Positions 1 to 9,523 of a stretch of 64,000 nucleotides of DNA are shown one piece after another (positions within the stretch are counted from its first letter, which is position 1; each line of letters begins with the position of its first letter). The position numbers and the translations under genes were made by a program. Under the pieces are notes generated by a model, which searched no databases, was not told the DNA's origin, and was given only the letters and a program-made list of their open reading frames with translations. Source of the DNA: CAYPGJ01 sp050174775 (lineage in GTDB: Bacteria > Planctomycetota > Phycisphaerae > Phycisphaerales > UBA1924); NCBI GenBank assembly GCA_050174775.1, contig JBFXJP010000003.1:1-64000 (forward strand), written 5' to 3'.

Positions 1-847
1 ACCACGCGTTCACGGGGACGTTCATGTTGTTGCCGGCGTTGGGGTGCCCGGCGGGGAACACCAGCGCGACGAAGAGACCCGTCGTGAAGGAGTTCGGATC
101 GAGGCCGAGGTTGTAGAAGTCGGGGATCGAGCCGACCGGGAGGCTGGCGTTGGGGTCAGAGTTCGTGCCGCCCCAGAGGACGCGGTCGATGATGAAGCCG
201 GAGGTGACGTTGATGCCCTCGTGCGTCCAGAGGGTCGTGATCGCGTTCACGAAGGCCTCGGAGCGGAGCTGGGCCGGCGTGGTGGCGTTCGCGGAGAAGA
301 GGAACCGGACGTCGGGAGCGCCCGTCGCCAGGTTGGTCTTCGCGAAGTTGAACCGGTAACCGGTGAAGAAGCCGTCCGGCGGCTGAGCCGCGGACGTGAA
401 CGCACGGACCTTCTTGGTCGTGTTGCCGCCCGCGTCCTCAGTCACGACGCCCGTGAAGGGGGCCGTCTGAGCGGCGGAGACGTGCGAACGGCCGGTGACG
501 CCGGCCGTGGCGGCCGCGCCGCCCCACACGCCCGCGGTCGTCTGGTTCAGCAGAGCCGCGGGAAGAACGTTCATGTCCTCGAACGAGTGCATGAGGGACG
601 ACTGGTTCGGGCCGTCAGCGCCCGCGCTGCCGCGCGAGATCATGCCGAACGCAGAGCCCATGTCCAGACGGACGCCACGCTCCAGGCTCTTGCCGAGAAA
701 CGCCGCGGAGGGGGTCTCGACCTGGCCCGTCATCGGATTAATGGCGCGCAGCTCAGTCCGGCTGCCCGCCCCAAGCAGTTCGCCCGCAGCGAAGGCCGTA
801 CCGGCCATCGCAAGGCCAACCGCGCTTACCATCACAACTTTTCTCAT
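1..847 (-). CDS. Secreted protein of unknown function (3' end outside window)
   Basis: The minus-strand frame is open from an ATG at 847 to the left edge, giving about 282 residues with no stop. The start is supported by GAGGAG about 9 nt upstream. The N-terminus (MRKVVMVSAVG, then a small-residue hydrophobic run ending in TAFA-AG) looks like a Sec signal peptide cut near residue 20. The mature part is rich in Gly, Ala, Thr and Asn and has no motif I recognise. It resembles the envelope or matrix proteins of this lineage. Whether it ends in a PEP-CTERM tail cannot be seen because the C-terminus lies outside the window. Confidence 0.75.
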   Translation of the reverse strand, partial: MRKVVMVSAVGLAMAGTAFAAGELLGAGSRTELRAINPMTGQVETPSAAFLGKSLERGVRLDMGSAFGMISRGSAGADGPNQSSLMHSFEDMNVLPAALLNQTTAGVWGGAAATAGVTGRSHVSAAQTAPFTGVVTEDAGGNTTKKVRAFTSAAQPPDGFFTGYRFNFAKTNLATGAPDVRFLFSANATTPAQLRSEAFVNAITTLWTHEGINVTSGFIIDRVLWGGTNSDPNASLPVGSIPDFYNLGLDPNSFTTGLFVALVFPAGHPNAGNNMNVPVNAW

Positions 848-1177
848 GATGCGGAATCTCCTCGTGACGAACCGCCTCGACCGATCGTCCCTCGGGAGAG
901 TCCGACCACCGTACCCCACCGAGGACGCAGCCCGCGGGTGGTTCAACGCGGGCCAACTGACGACCGCCTGACGCGGAACATCGTTGTCCATCATGAACCC
1001 AATCCACACCGATTACAAGCGCGAGATCAGCGGAACCCGCAACTTTCGCCGACCCGACCACCCGCATAACCCCTCATAGCACGCACTAACCGATCGCCCC
1101 ACGCGCTCTCGGACGACCAGTCCGGCGCATCCCGCGCCGAGCGTTGCCGGGGTTTCCCTAGTTTTACATCCCGTGCA
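848..1177. other. Intergenic region with a weak candidate promoter
   Basis: No convincing gene lies here. On the minus strand TTGTAA (1013-1018) and CATGAT (990-995) are 17 bp apart and could be a sigma70-type promoter for the secreted-protein gene starting at 847. Both boxes have two mismatches to consensus, so the call is weak. I see nothing else. Confidence 0.25.
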
Positions 1178-1606
1178 TCAACGCGGCGCTTCCTCGCCCG
1201 CGGGCCCCTCGGCGCGTTCACGCATCCGCGTTCCGCGCTCCAGGAGTCCGTCGACGTCGTCCTGCGCCGCACGCAGCTCGAAGTGCCACGACGTCTCGCT
1301 CCGAAAACGCGCGGGCGCCACCGTCGCCACCAGATCAACGCCCGGGAAATCGTGCGCGGCTCCCTTCACCTCGCGCTTCTCCCACACCGCCTCATAACCC
1401 TCGAGCATCACACGAACGTCGTACGCCCCCTCCCACTCATACTCCACGTCGACGGGCGTGCGTCCAACCTCCACGTCGTTCACCCACACCATCGCGCCCG
1501 GCGGCTCGCTCGTGATGTGGATGGTCCGCTCGATGCACCCCGTGCCGACGATCGCCCACGCCGCGCACCCCGCCAGACATATGAACGTACGCGCCGCGCC
1601 CATCAC
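1178..1606 (-). CDS. PEGA-domain lipoprotein
   Basis: 142 aa. The N-terminus is hydrophobic with two possible lipobox cysteines: LAGC (Cys14) and VGTGC (Cys24). Cys24 leaves a more normal hydrophobic core. Residues about 28-75 form a PEGA domain (ITSEPPGA, then VNDVEVGRTPV), a small beta-domain found on surface proteins and named for its PEGA motif. The start ATG overlaps the lptB stop by 4 bp (ATGA), so the two are probably translationally coupled in one transcript. An envelope role is inferred from the lipobox and the LptB neighbour; no enzymatic activity is implied. Confidence 0.8.
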   Translation of the reverse strand: MMGAARTFICLAGCAAWAIVGTGCIERTIHITSEPPGAMVWVNDVEVGRTPVDVEYEWEGAYDVRVMLEGYEAVWEKREVKGAAHDFPGVDLVATVAPARFRSETSWHFELRAAQDDVDGLLERGTRMRERAEGPAGEEAPR

Positions 1607-2382
1607 GCCCCTCCTCGCGCCGGACCGGCGCTCACCACGTCATCGAACTCATCGCCCCGGAAGAGCGACCCGAGATAGCTCCGACGCACCACCTCATCAT
1701 TGATCAACTCTCTCGGCGTCCCCTCCCGCAGCACCTTGCCCTCATTGATGATGTACGCGCGATCACACACCCGGAGCGTCTGCTGCACGTTGTGATCGGT
1801 GATGAGCACCGCGATGCCCATGTCCTCCAGCCGGCGGATCTCGTGCTGCAGGTCCTCGACCGCGAGCGGATCAACCCCGCTGAACGGCTCATCGAGCAGA
1901 ATCAACCTCGGCCTCGTCACCAGCGCACGCGCGATCTCCAGCTTCCGACGCTCTCCCCCAGAGCACGTCCGCGCCTGCTCGTTGCGCTTGTGCGTCAGGT
2001 GGAACTGCTCAAGCAGCTCCTCGCGCCGCTTGAGACGCTCCCGTCTCGGCAAGCGCATCACCTCCAGGATCGCGTCGATGTTCTCCGCCACCGTCAGGCG
2101 CGAGAACACGCTCGGCTCCTGCGACAAGTACCCCATCCCCAGTCGCGCACGCCGGTACATCGCCAAGCCCGACACGTCGCGCCCGTCGAAGATCACGCGA
2201 CCCGCGTCCGCGTCGATCATCCCGATCGTGATCCGGAAGCTCGTCGTCTTCCCGGCGCCGTTGCGCCCCAGAAGCCCCACGATCTCCGACTTGCCGACGT
2301 GGAACGAGACCCCGTCCACGACGGTCCGCCCGCCGTACCGCTTCACCAGCCCGTGCGCTTCAAGCAACTGCTGCGTCGCCAC
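1603..2382 (-). CDS. lptB: LPS export ABC transporter ATP-binding protein LptB
   Basis: 259 aa, slightly longer than the usual 240. LptB powers lipopolysaccharide extraction from the inner membrane together with LptF and LptG. Visible are Walker A GRNGAGKT (39-46), Q-loop Gln88, the ABC signature in the variant form CSGGE (140-144), Walker B LILLDEP (160-166) and the H-loop in LITDHN (His197). The lead-in LVKRYGGRTVVDGVS and the SQEPSVF segment after the Q-loop are typical of the LptB/YhbG branch. LptA, LptC, LptF and LptG are not in the window. The next gene downstream on the same strand is a PEGA lipoprotein overlapping by 4 bp. Confidence 0.9.
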   Translation of the reverse strand: MATQQLLEAHGLVKRYGGRTVVDGVSFHVGKSEIVGLLGRNGAGKTTSFRITIGMIDADAGRVIFDGRDVSGLAMYRRARLGMGYLSQEPSVFSRLTVAENIDAILEVMRLPRRERLKRREELLEQFHLTHKRNEQARTCSGGERRKLEIARALVTRPRLILLDEPFSGVDPLAVEDLQHEIRRLEDMGIAVLITDHNVQQTLRVCDRAYIINEGKVLREGTPRELINDEVVRRSYLGSLFRGDEFDDVVSAGPARGGA

Positions 2383-2408
2383 GCCCCAAGTCTACCGGCC
2401 CGCGCCCC

Positions 2409-2810
2409 TTACGACGCGATGAGCCGGAAGCACATCGGGTAGCGGTAGTACTCCCCCCGGTTCGCGGCCATCGCGCCCTTCACCGTCCAGATCACCACCA
2501 GCACCACGGCCAGCAAGGACGCCGGGATGACCAGGATCGCCCCGACGCCCAGCGTCACAATGATGAACAGCGTGAACAGCAGCGACCAGATCACCATCGA
2601 GATCGAAAAGTTCAGCGTCTCGCGCCCATGATCGTCCAGATACCCGGACGTCTCCTTCTTCATCAGCCACATCACCAGCGGCACGACCGGCGCCAGGAAC
2701 GGCGTGAGCACCACCATCGCCACCGGCCCCCCGATGTGCATGAACGTCGCCCACGTCCGCTCGTCAGGCGTCGTTCCCGCTATCCCGCCCTCGTACACGT
2801 CTGCATGCAT
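2409..2810 (-). CDS. DUF4870-like small membrane protein
   Basis: 133 aa from the chosen ATG at 2810. AAGGAG lies 9 nt upstream of that codon, and an upstream in-frame ATG has no such site. The protein opens with a soluble stretch containing TPDERTWATFMHIGG, then three or four hydrophobic segments (about 27-50, 67-90 and 92-108). This layout, including the DHGRETLNF motif between helices, matches DUF4870/TMEM-like proteins of unknown function. It lies divergent from pdxA, and the two starts are only about 106 bp apart, so their promoters must share that gap. Confidence 0.75.
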   Translation of the reverse strand: MHADVYEGGIAGTTPDERTWATFMHIGGPVAMVVLTPFLAPVVPLVMWLMKKETSGYLDDHGRETLNFSISMVIWSLLFTLFIIVTLGVGAILVIPASLLAVVLVVIWTVKGAMAANRGEYYRYPMCFRLIAS

Positions 2811-2916
2811 GGCGCCGCGCTCCTTACTCCATGCGACCGCTTCCCCTCGCCCCATCTTTCCGCATTCGGGCCGCCCGCTTTCATACGCCGGCATTCAACA
2901 TAGCATCCACACACGC

Positions 2917-3969
2917 ATGGCCCCCTCCATCGCCATCTCGACCGGCGACCCCCTCGGCATCGGCCCCGAGGTCCTGCTCAAGGCCCTGGCTGCGCCGTTG
3001 CCTTCCCCAACAAGGATCCTTCTGTACGGCCACGTCGCCCCCTTCACACGCGCCGCGCGCGAGACGAGCCATCCCCTCTCCTGGCGCGTGCTCGCCGCCG
3101 AGGAGCCCGTTCCCGAGGACACGGGCGTCTACCTCATCGACCATCCGGCGATCCCGCTGCCCGATCTGAGCACGCACGAAGACAACCCGCTCGCAGGAGC
3201 AGCGTCGTTCGAGTGCCTGGACCGCGCCATCAACGCGTGTCTCCCCTCGAACGCCAACGCCCCGCTCGCGGACGCGCTCGTCACCGCGCCGATCTCAAAG
3301 CGCGCCTGGGCGATGGCCGGCCACGCGCGCTGGCCGGGGCACACCGAGCTTCTCGCGCACCGCCTCGGCGCCGACCGCGTCGCCATGCTCTTCGACTCGC
3401 CCCGCCTGCGCGTCGCGCTCGTCACGCATCACATCCCGCTCCTCTCGTTGGCTGAGCATCTCACGCGCGAGGCGATCCTCGACGCCATCCGCCTCGCGCA
3501 CGAGTACGTCCTCGCACTGGGCGTCGACGCGCCCCGCGTGGCCGTGTGCGGCCTCAACCCGCACGCAGGCGAGCAGGGGCTCCTGGGTCATGAGGAACAG
3601 GACATCATCACGCCGGCGATCGACGCCGCGCGCCAACAGGGCATCGATGCCCGAGGCCCGTTCCCCGCGGACACCGTCTTCCTCGGCGCACTCGAGGGGC
3701 GCTCCGACATCGTCGTGGCGATGTACCACGATCAGGGACTCATCCCGGTCAAGACCATCGCGCGCGACGAAGCGGTCAACGTCACCGCAGGGCTCCCCGT
3801 GCCCCGCACCTCACCGGATCACGGCGTCGCGTACGACATCGCCGGAAAGAACCGCGCCAACCCCTCATCCATGCGCCGCGCCATCGAACTCGCAGTCACG
3901 CTCGCCAATCGACGCGCGAACAAGAGCGGAGCCCCGGGCTCAGTGGTCAAAGCGGATCCAGCCCGGTGA
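2917..3969 (+). CDS. pdxA: 4-hydroxythreonine-4-phosphate dehydrogenase
   Basis: 350 aa from ATG 2917. PdxA oxidises 4-hydroxy-L-threonine phosphate with NAD in the DXP-dependent route to pyridoxal phosphate. The family opening STGDPLGIGPE is at residues 8-18 and PGHTE around His142. Metal ligand histidines are His171 (VTHH), His216 (NPHAGE) and His271 (YHDQG), each offset by five residues from the known E. coli ligands. An upstream in-frame extension is open but starts inside the divergent gene and lacks family sequence. The 3' end overlaps the convergent membrane-protein gene by 30 bp. Confidence 0.92.
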   Translation: MAPSIAISTGDPLGIGPEVLLKALAAPLPSPTRILLYGHVAPFTRAARETSHPLSWRVLAAEEPVPEDTGVYLIDHPAIPLPDLSTHEDNPLAGAASFECLDRAINACLPSNANAPLADALVTAPISKRAWAMAGHARWPGHTELLAHRLGADRVAMLFDSPRLRVALVTHHIPLLSLAEHLTREAILDAIRLAHEYVLALGVDAPRVAVCGLNPHAGEQGLLGHEEQDIITPAIDAARQQGIDARGPFPADTVFLGALEGRSDIVVAMYHDQGLIPVKTIARDEAVNVTAGLPVPRTSPDHGVAYDIAGKNRANPSSMRRAIELAVTLANRRANKSGAPGSVVKADPAR

Positions 3970-4353
3970 GTCGCGCATCGCGTCCGCGACCGAAGCCACC
4001 ACGGCCGCGTTCGCGTTGTACCGCTGCCAGTGCGCCGTGAGCGTGAGCATGACGATCACCATCACCCATCCCGCCGCCTCGGCCTGCCACCGACGACGCA
4101 TCAGGTACACCAGCCCCCCGCTCAGCGCCATCGTCCAAAGCTTATAGAGAACCAGCTCGCGCTCGCCCCCGATCATCGCGAACCAGCGCGCCACCGGGTT
4201 CGACTCGATCATCCCGGGACCACGCATGTGCGTCAGCGTGCACAGCAGGTCCGTCAAACCCATCAGCACGACCGCCACGACCAGGAGCGCCACCCGCCGC
4301 TCACGCGCCCCCAACCACTCACGACGCACCTGCCACGAAACGCCTGCGAGCAC
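3940..4353 (-). CDS. DUF5658-like integral membrane protein
   Basis: 137 aa with about four hydrophobic segments (22-43, 58-80, 85-97, 95-113). The stretch TDLLCTLTHMRGPGMIESNPVARWF fits the pattern of DUF5658-type proteins, with an Asp in the first helix and an E-x-NP motif before the second. The function is unknown. The last 30 bp overlap the end of pdxA on the opposite strand, an arrangement that could give antisense transcripts. Confidence 0.65.
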   Translation of the reverse strand: MLAGVSWQVRREWLGARERRVALLVVAVVLMGLTDLLCTLTHMRGPGMIESNPVARWFAMIGGERELVLYKLWTMALSGGLVYLMRRRWQAEAAGWVMVIVMLTLTAHWQRYNANAAVVASVADAMRDSPGWIRFDH

Positions 4354-4610
4354 GACTCACGGCCCTCCTTCCATACAGACCTACGCACGCCGCGCTCCCT
4401 CGGCCTCACGGACACCCCGCTCCCGCGGGCCACTCCCTCTCGTCCGTTCCACACCCCCCGGTCAACGCACCCCGACCCGCCCCTCCCCCTAAACTCACCC
4501 GTCATGACGCCTGCACCGGTCGCAACGCCGCGATATCGGGCCCCGGCCCCGCCTCCTCCCGAACCCGCCACTCCCACCGGCCGAACCTTTCTCCGGAGGG
4601 CCATCCTTTC

Positions 4611-7600
4611 ATGACGCACCTCGGTCGCACCTTCGCGCGCCGGCTCGCAGCCGCGCTCATCACAACCCTGGCCCTCACCGCGCCAGCGGCCCGGGCCCAG
4701 TTCTCCAACCCGGTCTATCTCGACGACTCGACCGCAGCCACCGAAGCCATCCTCCGCGCCGGCCAGCTCGCCTCCGCCGGCAACCTCGACCAGGCCGCGC
4801 GCGTCCTCCAACAACTGCTCGTCGACGAGCCCGACCGCGTCGTCCCCGTCACGGACGACCCCGATCTCTACCTGCCGGTCCGGTCGCGGATCCACCTCGT
4901 GCTCCTGGCCAACCCCGCGCTCCTCGACCGCTACCGCGCAGAGCACAACCCCATCGCGCAGCGGCTCCTCGAGGAAGGTGACGACCGCGCCGTCGAAGGC
5001 GCATACCTCCTGACGCCCGCCGGATTCGATGCCGCGCTCCGCGTCGCGCAGCGTCACCTCGAAGGTGCGCGCTTCTGGGCGTCCTTCCGCACCCTGCAAC
5101 AGCTCGAGCATCACCCGGACCGCGCCGGTCTCCGCGCAGGCGCCGCGTCGCATCTCCTCCACGAACTCGCGTCCTACCTCAACGACCCCGACGTGGTCGC
5201 GCTCGACCGACGCTGGGCCTCGACTCCCACCGACCCCAAGCGCATCGCGCCTCCCGTCACGCCCCCCATCCGCTCTCCCTACACGCCCCTCCCGCACATC
5301 TCCTTCGAGGGCCTGCTGTCCAAACCGCTCGCATCCGAATCGCTCCGCCCCGGGCCCGACGCGCTCCTGAGCATGCCCGAGCCCTCCCCCCCCGCCGAAG
5401 GACAGCCTCCTCTCACCGCCACCGTCCTCCGTGTCATGCCCACCGTGATGGGCGACACGATCTACGTGAACACCGGCGATGCGCTCTGCGCCTTCGATCG
5501 GCTGACGCTCGTGCCGCGCTGGCCCGCGCAGTCCTTCCAGGACCCAGCCGATCTCACCCCCCTCTCGCCCTTCAGCCCGCGCGACGCCAACGGCCTCGTC
5601 GATCACTCCTCCATCACCGTCGAGCCTCCCTACCTCGTCGCGATCTCCGGCCTCGCCCGCGATCCCACGCGCCGCGAAGGCGATCCGAGAGTCCACGCCT
5701 TCAACGCCGACACCGGCGAACGGCTCTGGTCCGTCGACATCGCCTCCCTCGACCCCTCCCTCTCCGAATCCTGGGCACGCGGCCCAGCCGTGCTCAGCCA
5801 GGGCGTCGTCACCGTCTGCGCCGTCAAATACTCACAGCAACGACGACTCACCACCGTCCAACTCGTCGGACTCGACGCGGCCACAGGCAACCTCCTCTGG
5901 CGCAGGCCGCTCGCCTCAGCCGGGATCCTCCCCTTCGGCCGACCCACCGAAGCCTCCGACCTACCCACCCTCCACGAAGGCGCCATCTACCGCGTTGAAC
6001 GCATCGGCGTCATCTCCGCAGTCGACGCGGCCACCGGGCGCGTGCTCTGGGCGCGCCGCTCCCTCGCGCAGCCGCTCGGGCGCCGAGAGTCGCGCCCCTG
6101 GGAAGGCTCCGCCCCCCTCATCTACAACAACCTGCTCATCACCCCTTCTCCCGACCGCCGCGTCATCCTCACCCTCGACCGTGCCACCGGCAAACTCCTG
6201 GCCGAATCCCCCACGCGCGCGCTCGGCTCGCCCGAATACCTCCTGCTCGCCGGCCGCACCGTCCTCGCCGTCAACGGCGAGACGGGCACGGTCATCGCCT
6301 CCGACATCAACACCGAGACACACACCCTCTCAGACCAGGTCCGACCCATAGCCTCCATCGATCAGCGACCCTACATCCGTGGCCGCGTCGTCGTCGCCGA
6401 AGATCGCGTCCTCATTCCCACGGCCACAGGGCTCACCGTCGCCCCCGTCCGCCCGAACGAGAACGATCCCCCACAACGCATCGCGCTCGATCGTCCCGGC
6501 GTCATTCTCCCCCTCCCCGACCAACTCCTCGTCGCCGACGATTGGCAGGTCCACTCCTATCTCCTCTGGGACGCCGCGCAGCGCATGCTCACGCAGCGCA
6601 TCCACGACGATCCCTCCGATCCCACGCCCGCCGTCACATTCGCCGAACTCGCCTACCGCGCGGACCGCCTCGATGCCGTCATGCCCTCCGCCGATCTCGC
6701 GCTCAAGGCCATCACCTCCAACCCCGCTTCGCCCCGCAACACCGCCTCCCGCGAACGACTCTTCCGCGCACTCCTCACCATGATCGACCCCGGCGCCGCG
6801 CCCGCCTCCTCCGTCTCACCCACCGCGCTCCGACCCGTCCCCCTCTCCCTCGCCGAGCCCCTCACCCAGCGTCTCGCCGCCCTCGCCTCCACCCCCACCG
6901 AACGCGCCGCAGCCGCCATCGCCACCGGCGCCGTCGCAGAGTCCCTCGCCGACCCGCGCCGCGCGATCGACTCCTACCAGTCCGCCCTCCTCGATCCCCT
7001 CCTCGCGCAGTCCACCATCGTCTCAAGCGGCCTCTCCGCGCGCGCCGACGTCGAAGCCGCCAGACGCCTCCGACGCGTCCTCCGCGACTTCGGCTCCTCC
7101 CCCTACGCCCCCTTCGAAGCCCAGGCGCAGCGCGCCCTCGCCATCACCCCACAGACCGCCGACGCCCTCGAAGACCTCGCGCGCCAGTACCCCCTCGCGC
7201 TCACCTCCTCCCGCGCCCTCCTCACCGCGGCCGAGCTCCGCACCCGCGCCGACGATCCCCACCGCGCCGCCCTCAACCTCGAACGCGCACTCACCATCGC
7301 CGACGACTCCCGCAACTCCGATCCCGCGCTCCTCTCCGAGATCCGCGCCCGCTACGTCCGCGCGCTCGACGCCACCGACAACCCGCGCGCCGCACTCCTC
7401 GCACTCCGACGCTTCAAGGAAAGGAGCCTCCCGCTCGCCATCGACTCCGTCTCGCTCGACCCCAACTCCCTCATCCCCTCCCTCGAAGCGCGCGTCGCCT
7501 CCATCGACCGCATGCCGATCCTCGGCGCCCCGGTCGCCGATCAATCACCCCAGACCCTCCTCGGCTGGCGCATCGTCGAGCCCATCTGGCTCCGCCCCCA

Positions 7601-9074
7601 AGGCCCGCCCCCCAACCACGTCCTCCTCCAGGGCCCCAGCTCCGAACTCGCCCTCTACGCGCCCGCTCCCACAGGCCCCGGCCTCGTCCAACGCTGGTCC
7701 ATGGCCCCGACCCCCGGCGCAAAGCTCGTCCGCATCGACCACGACTCCCTCATCCTCTCACACGATCCTTCCTACCTCCGCTCCGCTCCCCCGGACGCCG
7801 ACGCCGTGGACGCCGACCCCAACGTCCCGCAGCCCGTCGTCCCTCCCGATCCCTCCCGTGTCGGCAACCCCGCGGGCGGACGCACCTTCATCAAGATCAA
7901 CGCGACGGACGGCGCTGTCCTCTGGTCTACGCCCCCCTTCCGCTCGCTCTTCCCGGCCGACGCGGCGCGCCTCGACCCGCGTCTCGCGCAGGTCGCCCTG
8001 CAACGCACCATCCAGATCGCCACACCCTTCGCCCCGCGCCCCATCACCGAACTCCTCATCGCCTTCGACCAGCGAACCCTCGCCATCGTCGAACGATCCG
8101 GACGTGCCGCCGCCTTCGACCTCCACTCCGGCCAACTCCTCTGGACCTCCAACACCACCATCCCCGCCGTCTTCGACGTCGCGGCCGACGCAGGCATCCT
8201 CGCAATCACCGGCGTCGAGACCCTCGCCAACTCCGACAACCCCAACGCCGCGCCGCCCCCCGCGCTTATCGCGCTCGACATGCGCACCGGCCGCGCCATC
8301 CTCCGCGAAACACTCCCCTCACCCAACCCCCGATGGATCCGCGTCACCGAGCGCGCACGCATCATCCTCGGCCTCGACGCAGGCGTCCTCTGCTACGACA
8401 CCTCACCCGCACAAGCGCGCTGGCGCACCCACGCGCTCCCACTCCGCGCCTCCGTCAACGCCTGGATCTTCCCCGGACGCATCGTCGTCTCCGACGAGAT
8501 GGCCTCCCTCTGGCAGCTCTCCGAGGACGACGGCGCCGTACGCACCTCCCCCCTCCTCACCACCGACGACTTCGCTCTCTCCCAGGCCATCCTCTCCCGC
8601 GCCATCCCCGCGCCGAACTCCAACGACCCCGATCGCGCGGCCTTCCTCACCTCGGCCTCCATCCTCCTCTACGACCACACCGGCAACCTCGTCGCGCGCG
8701 ACGCACGCCCCGCCTCTGCCGACATCCTCCCAGCCGTCGTCACCTCCAACTCCTTCCTCACCATCGACTCCATCGCCCCCTCACCGACCTCCCCAACCCA
8801 CTACACCCTCAGACAATTCTCACTCGCATCCGTCGCGCTCATCGCGCGCCAATCCATCTCCCTCGGCGCCGATCCCGTCGCCATCGCCGCGCTCGACGGT
8901 CGAATCCTCGTCACCGCCGGCGACCTCACAGTCGTCCTCGACGCCCCGCCCCCCTCACCCGCGGCGCCTCCACCAGAGCCCCTCCCGCCCGAAACCTCCA
9001 CCGATCCGACACTCACTCCACAACCTGCAAACACGCCGATCCCGCCACCCGCGCCCGGTATCCTCTCCCCGTGA
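4611..9074 (+). CDS. Giant exported beta-propeller (PQQ-like) and TPR protein
   Basis: 1487 aa starting after a clear CGGAGGG site. A signal peptide ends near ARAQ (residues about 28-31). Residues about 35-170 contain TPR-like helices (AGNLDQAARVLQQLL). From about 270 there are repeated PQQ/quinoprotein-propeller blades such as ADTGERLWSVD, DAATGNLLWRR and DAATGRVLWARR. A second helical TPR region spans about 680-960, and further blades follow (INATDGAVLWSTPP, DLHSGQLLWTS). The C-terminus is a long Pro/Glu/Thr tail. Such proteins are frequent in planctomycetes and presumably act as periplasmic or outer-membrane scaffolds. No enzyme residues are evident. It overlaps the next gene by 4 bp (GTGA), so it heads an operon. 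Confidence 0.85.
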   Translation: MTHLGRTFARRLAAALITTLALTAPAARAQFSNPVYLDDSTAATEAILRAGQLASAGNLDQAARVLQQLLVDEPDRVVPVTDDPDLYLPVRSRIHLVLLANPALLDRYRAEHNPIAQRLLEEGDDRAVEGAYLLTPAGFDAALRVAQRHLEGARFWASFRTLQQLEHHPDRAGLRAGAASHLLHELASYLNDPDVVALDRRWASTPTDPKRIAPPVTPPIRSPYTPLPHISFEGLLSKPLASESLRPGPDALLSMPEPSPPAEGQPPLTATVLRVMPTVMGDTIYVNTGDALCAFDRLTLVPRWPAQSFQDPADLTPLSPFSPRDANGLVDHSSITVEPPYLVAISGLARDPTRREGDPRVHAFNADTGERLWSVDIASLDPSLSESWARGPAVLSQGVVTVCAVKYSQQRRLTTVQLVGLDAATGNLLWRRPLASAGILPFGRPTEASDLPTLHEGAIYRVERIGVISAVDAATGRVLWARRSLAQPLGRRESRPWEGSAPLIYNNLLITPSPDRRVILTLDRATGKLLAESPTRALGSPEYLLLAGRTVLAVNGETGTVIASDINTETHTLSDQVRPIASIDQRPYIRGRVVVAEDRVLIPTATGLTVAPVRPNENDPPQRIALDRPGVILPLPDQLLVADDWQVHSYLLWDAAQRMLTQRIHDDPSDPTPAVTFAELAYRADRLDAVMPSADLALKAITSNPASPRNTASRERLFRALLTMIDPGAAPASSVSPTALRPVPLSLAEPLTQRLAALASTPTERAAAAIATGAVAESLADPRRAIDSYQSALLDPLLAQSTIVSSGLSARADVEAARRLRRVLRDFGSSPYAPFEAQAQRALAITPQTADALEDLARQYPLALTSSRALLTAAELRTRADDPHRAALNLERALTIADDSRNSDPALLSEIRARYVRALDATDNPRAALLALRRFKERSLPLAIDSVSLDPNSLIPSLEARVASIDRMPILGAPVADQSPQTLLGWRIVEPIWLRPQGPPPNHVLLQGPSSELALYAPAPTGPGLVQRWSMAPTPGAKLVRIDHDSLILSHDPSYLRSAPPDADAVDADPNVPQPVVPPDPSRVGNPAGGRTFIKINATDGAVLWSTPPFRSLFPADAARLDPRLAQVALQRTIQIATPFAPRPITELLIAFDQRTLAIVERSGRAAAFDLHSGQLLWTSNTTIPAVFDVAADAGILAITGVETLANSDNPNAAPPPALIALDMRTGRAILRETLPSPNPRWIRVTERARIILGLDAGVLCYDTSPAQARWRTHALPLRASVNAWIFPGRIVVSDEMASLWQLSEDDGAVRTSPLLTTDDFALSQAILSRAIPAPNSNDPDRAAFLTSASILLYDHTGNLVARDARPASADILPAVVTSNSFLTIDSIAPSPTSPTHYTLRQFSLASVALIARQSISLGADPVAIAALDGRILVTAGDLTVVLDAPPPSPAAPPPEPLPPETSTDPTLTPQPANTPIPPPAPGILSP

Positions 9075-9523
9075 GCACCCGCGCCGCACTCCTCTGCTCC
9101 CTCGCGCTCCTCGCATCCTGCACGCACACGCGCCCAGCGTTCAACACCTACAAGGCCGCGTCCGGGTTCGAAGTCCACGAGTCCTTCACCAACCCCGCCC
9201 GCGCATCCTGCGCTTCCGACGCCACCGTCACCGTGAGCGTCACCATCTCCCTCCCCGACTCCACCATCATCGACACCACCCGCGACGCCGACCCCGCCAC
9301 GCTCGCCGAGCACGCCATCGTCCGCGACGGACCCATGACCTTCTCCCTCACCCAAGTCCCCCCGGGCGTCCGCGAACTCATCGCAGGCATGCGCCGCGAC
9401 CAATGGCGCCGCGCCACCATCCCCGCTTCGCTCCTCTATGGCGCCGCCGGCCGCCCGCCCCGCATCCCGCCCAACACCCCCCTCACGTACGACGTCACGC
9501 TCATCAACTTCACCAACCCATGA
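9071..9523 (+). CDS. FKBP-type peptidyl-prolyl isomerase lipoprotein
   Basis: 150 aa starting at GTG 9071, which overlaps the preceding stop. A lipobox LASC places the lipidated cysteine near residue 16. The remainder is a short FKBP fold: a hydrophobic strand (DATVTVSVTISL), SDST-like loop, FSLTQVPPGVRELIAGMRRDQWRRATIPASLLYG, then PPNTPLTYDVTLI, which is the usual FKBP ending. It would assist folding of proline-containing exported proteins at the envelope. Several aromatic active-site residues of canonical FKBPs are not obvious, so catalytic activity may be weak. Confidence 0.8.
   Translation: MSTRAALLCSLALLASCTHTRPAFNTYKAASGFEVHESFTNPARASCASDATVTVSVTISLPDSTIIDTTRDADPATLAEHAIVRDGPMTFSLTQVPPGVRELIAGMRRDQWRRATIPASLLYGAAGRPPRIPPNTPLTYDVTLINFTNP

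Noticed and set aside
6542..9523. Very long arginine/proline-rich frame over the giant propeller gene
   Set aside because: It is in another frame of a well-supported gene and has a composition seen only in shadow frames of GC-rich DNA. Only its last part (from GTG 9071) is a real gene.
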